Shown here: positions 6,722 to 7,539 of the stretch, in pieces
Position numbering within the stretch: position 1 is the first letter of the stretch
Layout of the letters: each line of letters starts with the position of its first letter
NCBI GenBank assembly: GCA_044227705.1
Contig: JBGAWE010000229.1
Location: forward strand, 1-7,539
Length of the DNA stretch: 7,539 bases
DNA from: JANOQP01 sp044227705
GTDB taxonomy: Bacteria > Bacteroidota > Bacteroidia > Chitinophagales > Saprospiraceae
Direction: 5' to 3'
Made by a program: the position numbers and the translations under genes
Notes under the pieces: generated by a model
What the model was told of the DNA's origin: nothing
What the model saw: the letters and a program-made list of their open reading frames with translations, nothing else
Databases searched by the model: none

Positions 6722-7539
6722 TCAGTTTCCCAGTTTTTTCCAGTTCCAATCAACGCCCATCTTTTTGTTGAGCGTGTAGCAAAAAGCGGCAGCCGTCCAC
6801 AGCGACATGAGCGAGTAGATAAGCGGCGGCTTGACCATCATCTGGTTGCCTAGCAGCGTCCCGGCGATAAGAAAGGAGAGCGTCGTGTTCTGCACGCCCG
6901 ACTCGATGGCGGCGGTGAGCGAGGCGGGGTAGCTGGCCCCCATCTTCCTCAAAAAGTTGTACCCGAAGGACAGGCAGGCGAGGTTCTGGAGCAGGCAGAA
7001 CGGGGCAATGGTGAGCAGGTCCGACAGCTCAAGTTCAGTGCCTCCGTGGCTTTGCCCGGCGAAGATTTTTATCAAAAAGACCACGCCCAGCAAGGCGAGC
7101 ATCACGAACCGGATGGGCTTGCCCGCCCGGTCGGCAAAGCGCGGCGCGCGGCGGCGTGTCCACACCCCGAGCGTCGCGGGGACTATGGTGATGGAAAAAA
7201 TCTGCACGACCGTCTCCCAAAAAGGGAGCCGGATTTCAGAGTGCGAGCCGAGGAAGGCGAACAGCGCCAGATTGACCACAACCGGGATGGAAAAGAGGCA
7301 GATGAAGCTGTTGAGCGTCGTCATCGATATGCTCAAGGCGGTGTCGGCCTTGAATAGGTGGGCGACCAAACCGCTCGTCGCGCCGCCAGGGCTGGCCGCG
7401 AGTATGACGAGGCCGACCTTCACCTCCGCCGGAAGCGGGGCCAGCGCGGCAATCAAAAAAGCGATGACCGGCAAGGCCAGCATCTGCGAGCAAAGAGCGA
7501 GAAGGAGGTTACGCGGCCGCCGCAGAACGCGCCGAAAAT
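6722..7539 (-). CDS. Bile acid:sodium symporter family transporter (5' end outside window)
   Basis: An inner-membrane transporter of the SBF/BASS (SLC10-like) family, which couples Na+ entry to uptake of organic anions. In bacteria the substrate is often not a bile acid and cannot be told here. About 271 C-terminal residues are present. The frame stays open to the right edge (…FRRVLRRPRNLLLALCSQ before Met at 7483), so the N-terminal part, probably one or two helices, is missing. Family signatures are clear: SPGGATSGLVAHLFKAD followed by ALSISMTTLNSF (crossover region of the first half), and AIESGVQNTTLSFLI (second half, the counterpart of the usual AIExGxQN). Several hydrophobic helices are visible, for example around LALPVIAFLIAAL, FVMLALLGVVFLIKIF and the final SLMSLWTAAAFCY. 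The C-terminus is short and basic. It ends 6 bp before purE on the same strand, which suggests cotranscription with that gene downstream. Confidence 0.93.
   Translation of the reverse strand, partial: FRRVLRRPRNLLLALCSQMLALPVIAFLIAALAPLPAEVKVGLVILAASPGGATSGLVAHLFKADTALSISMTTLNSFICLFSIPVVVNLALFAFLGSHSEIRLPFWETVVQIFSITIVPATLGVWTRRRAPRFADRAGKPIRFVMLALLGVVFLIKIFAGQSHGGTELELSDLLTIAPFCLLQNLACLSFGYNFLRKMGASYPASLTAAIESGVQNTTLSFLIAGTLLGNQMMVKPPLIYSLMSLWTAAAFCYTLNKKMGVDWNWKKLGN

Overview
The window looks like chromosomal DNA of a GC-rich member of the Bacteroidota. Three things point there. The protein encoded at 3631-5324 ends in a type IX secretion (T9SS) C-terminal sorting domain, which is largely confined to that phylum. 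Gene starts are preceded by A/T-rich tracts rather than Shine-Dalgarno sequences. Two intergenic regions carry a perfect TAnnTTTG, the -7 promoter element of the Bacteroidota primary sigma factor. A genus cannot be named from this sequence. No mobile element, CRISPR array, tRNA, rRNA or phage gene was seen, so this reads as an ordinary housekeeping/accessory segment rather than a genomic island.

Layout from left to right: (1) the N-terminal 179 codons of an exported serine hydrolase of the beta-lactamase/penicillin-binding class on the minus strand, cut by the left edge; (2) a complete uvrA on the plus strand, transcribed divergently from it; (3) a hairpin terminator between uvrA and the convergent gene; (4) a minus-strand gene for a secreted lamin-tail-domain protein with a T9SS tail, whose signal peptide is out of frame with the rest of the protein; (5) a 228-bp divergent intergenic region; (6) a plus-strand short-chain dehydrogenase/reductase that lacks the usual catalytic tyrosine; (7) purE on the minus strand, 11 bp from the convergent SDR gene; (8) a bile acid:sodium symporter family transporter on the minus strand, cut by the right edge and ending 6 bp before purE, so the two are probably cotranscribed.

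The genes do not form one pathway. uvrA is nucleotide excision repair, purE is de novo purine synthesis, and the hydrolase and lamin-tail protein are envelope or secreted products. I see no convincing new multi-gene system. The most notable points are the apparent one-base frameshift in the signal peptide of the T9SS cargo protein, the SDR without its catalytic tyrosine, and a UvrA that lacks the first cysteine pair of the N-terminal zinc motif known from E. coli.
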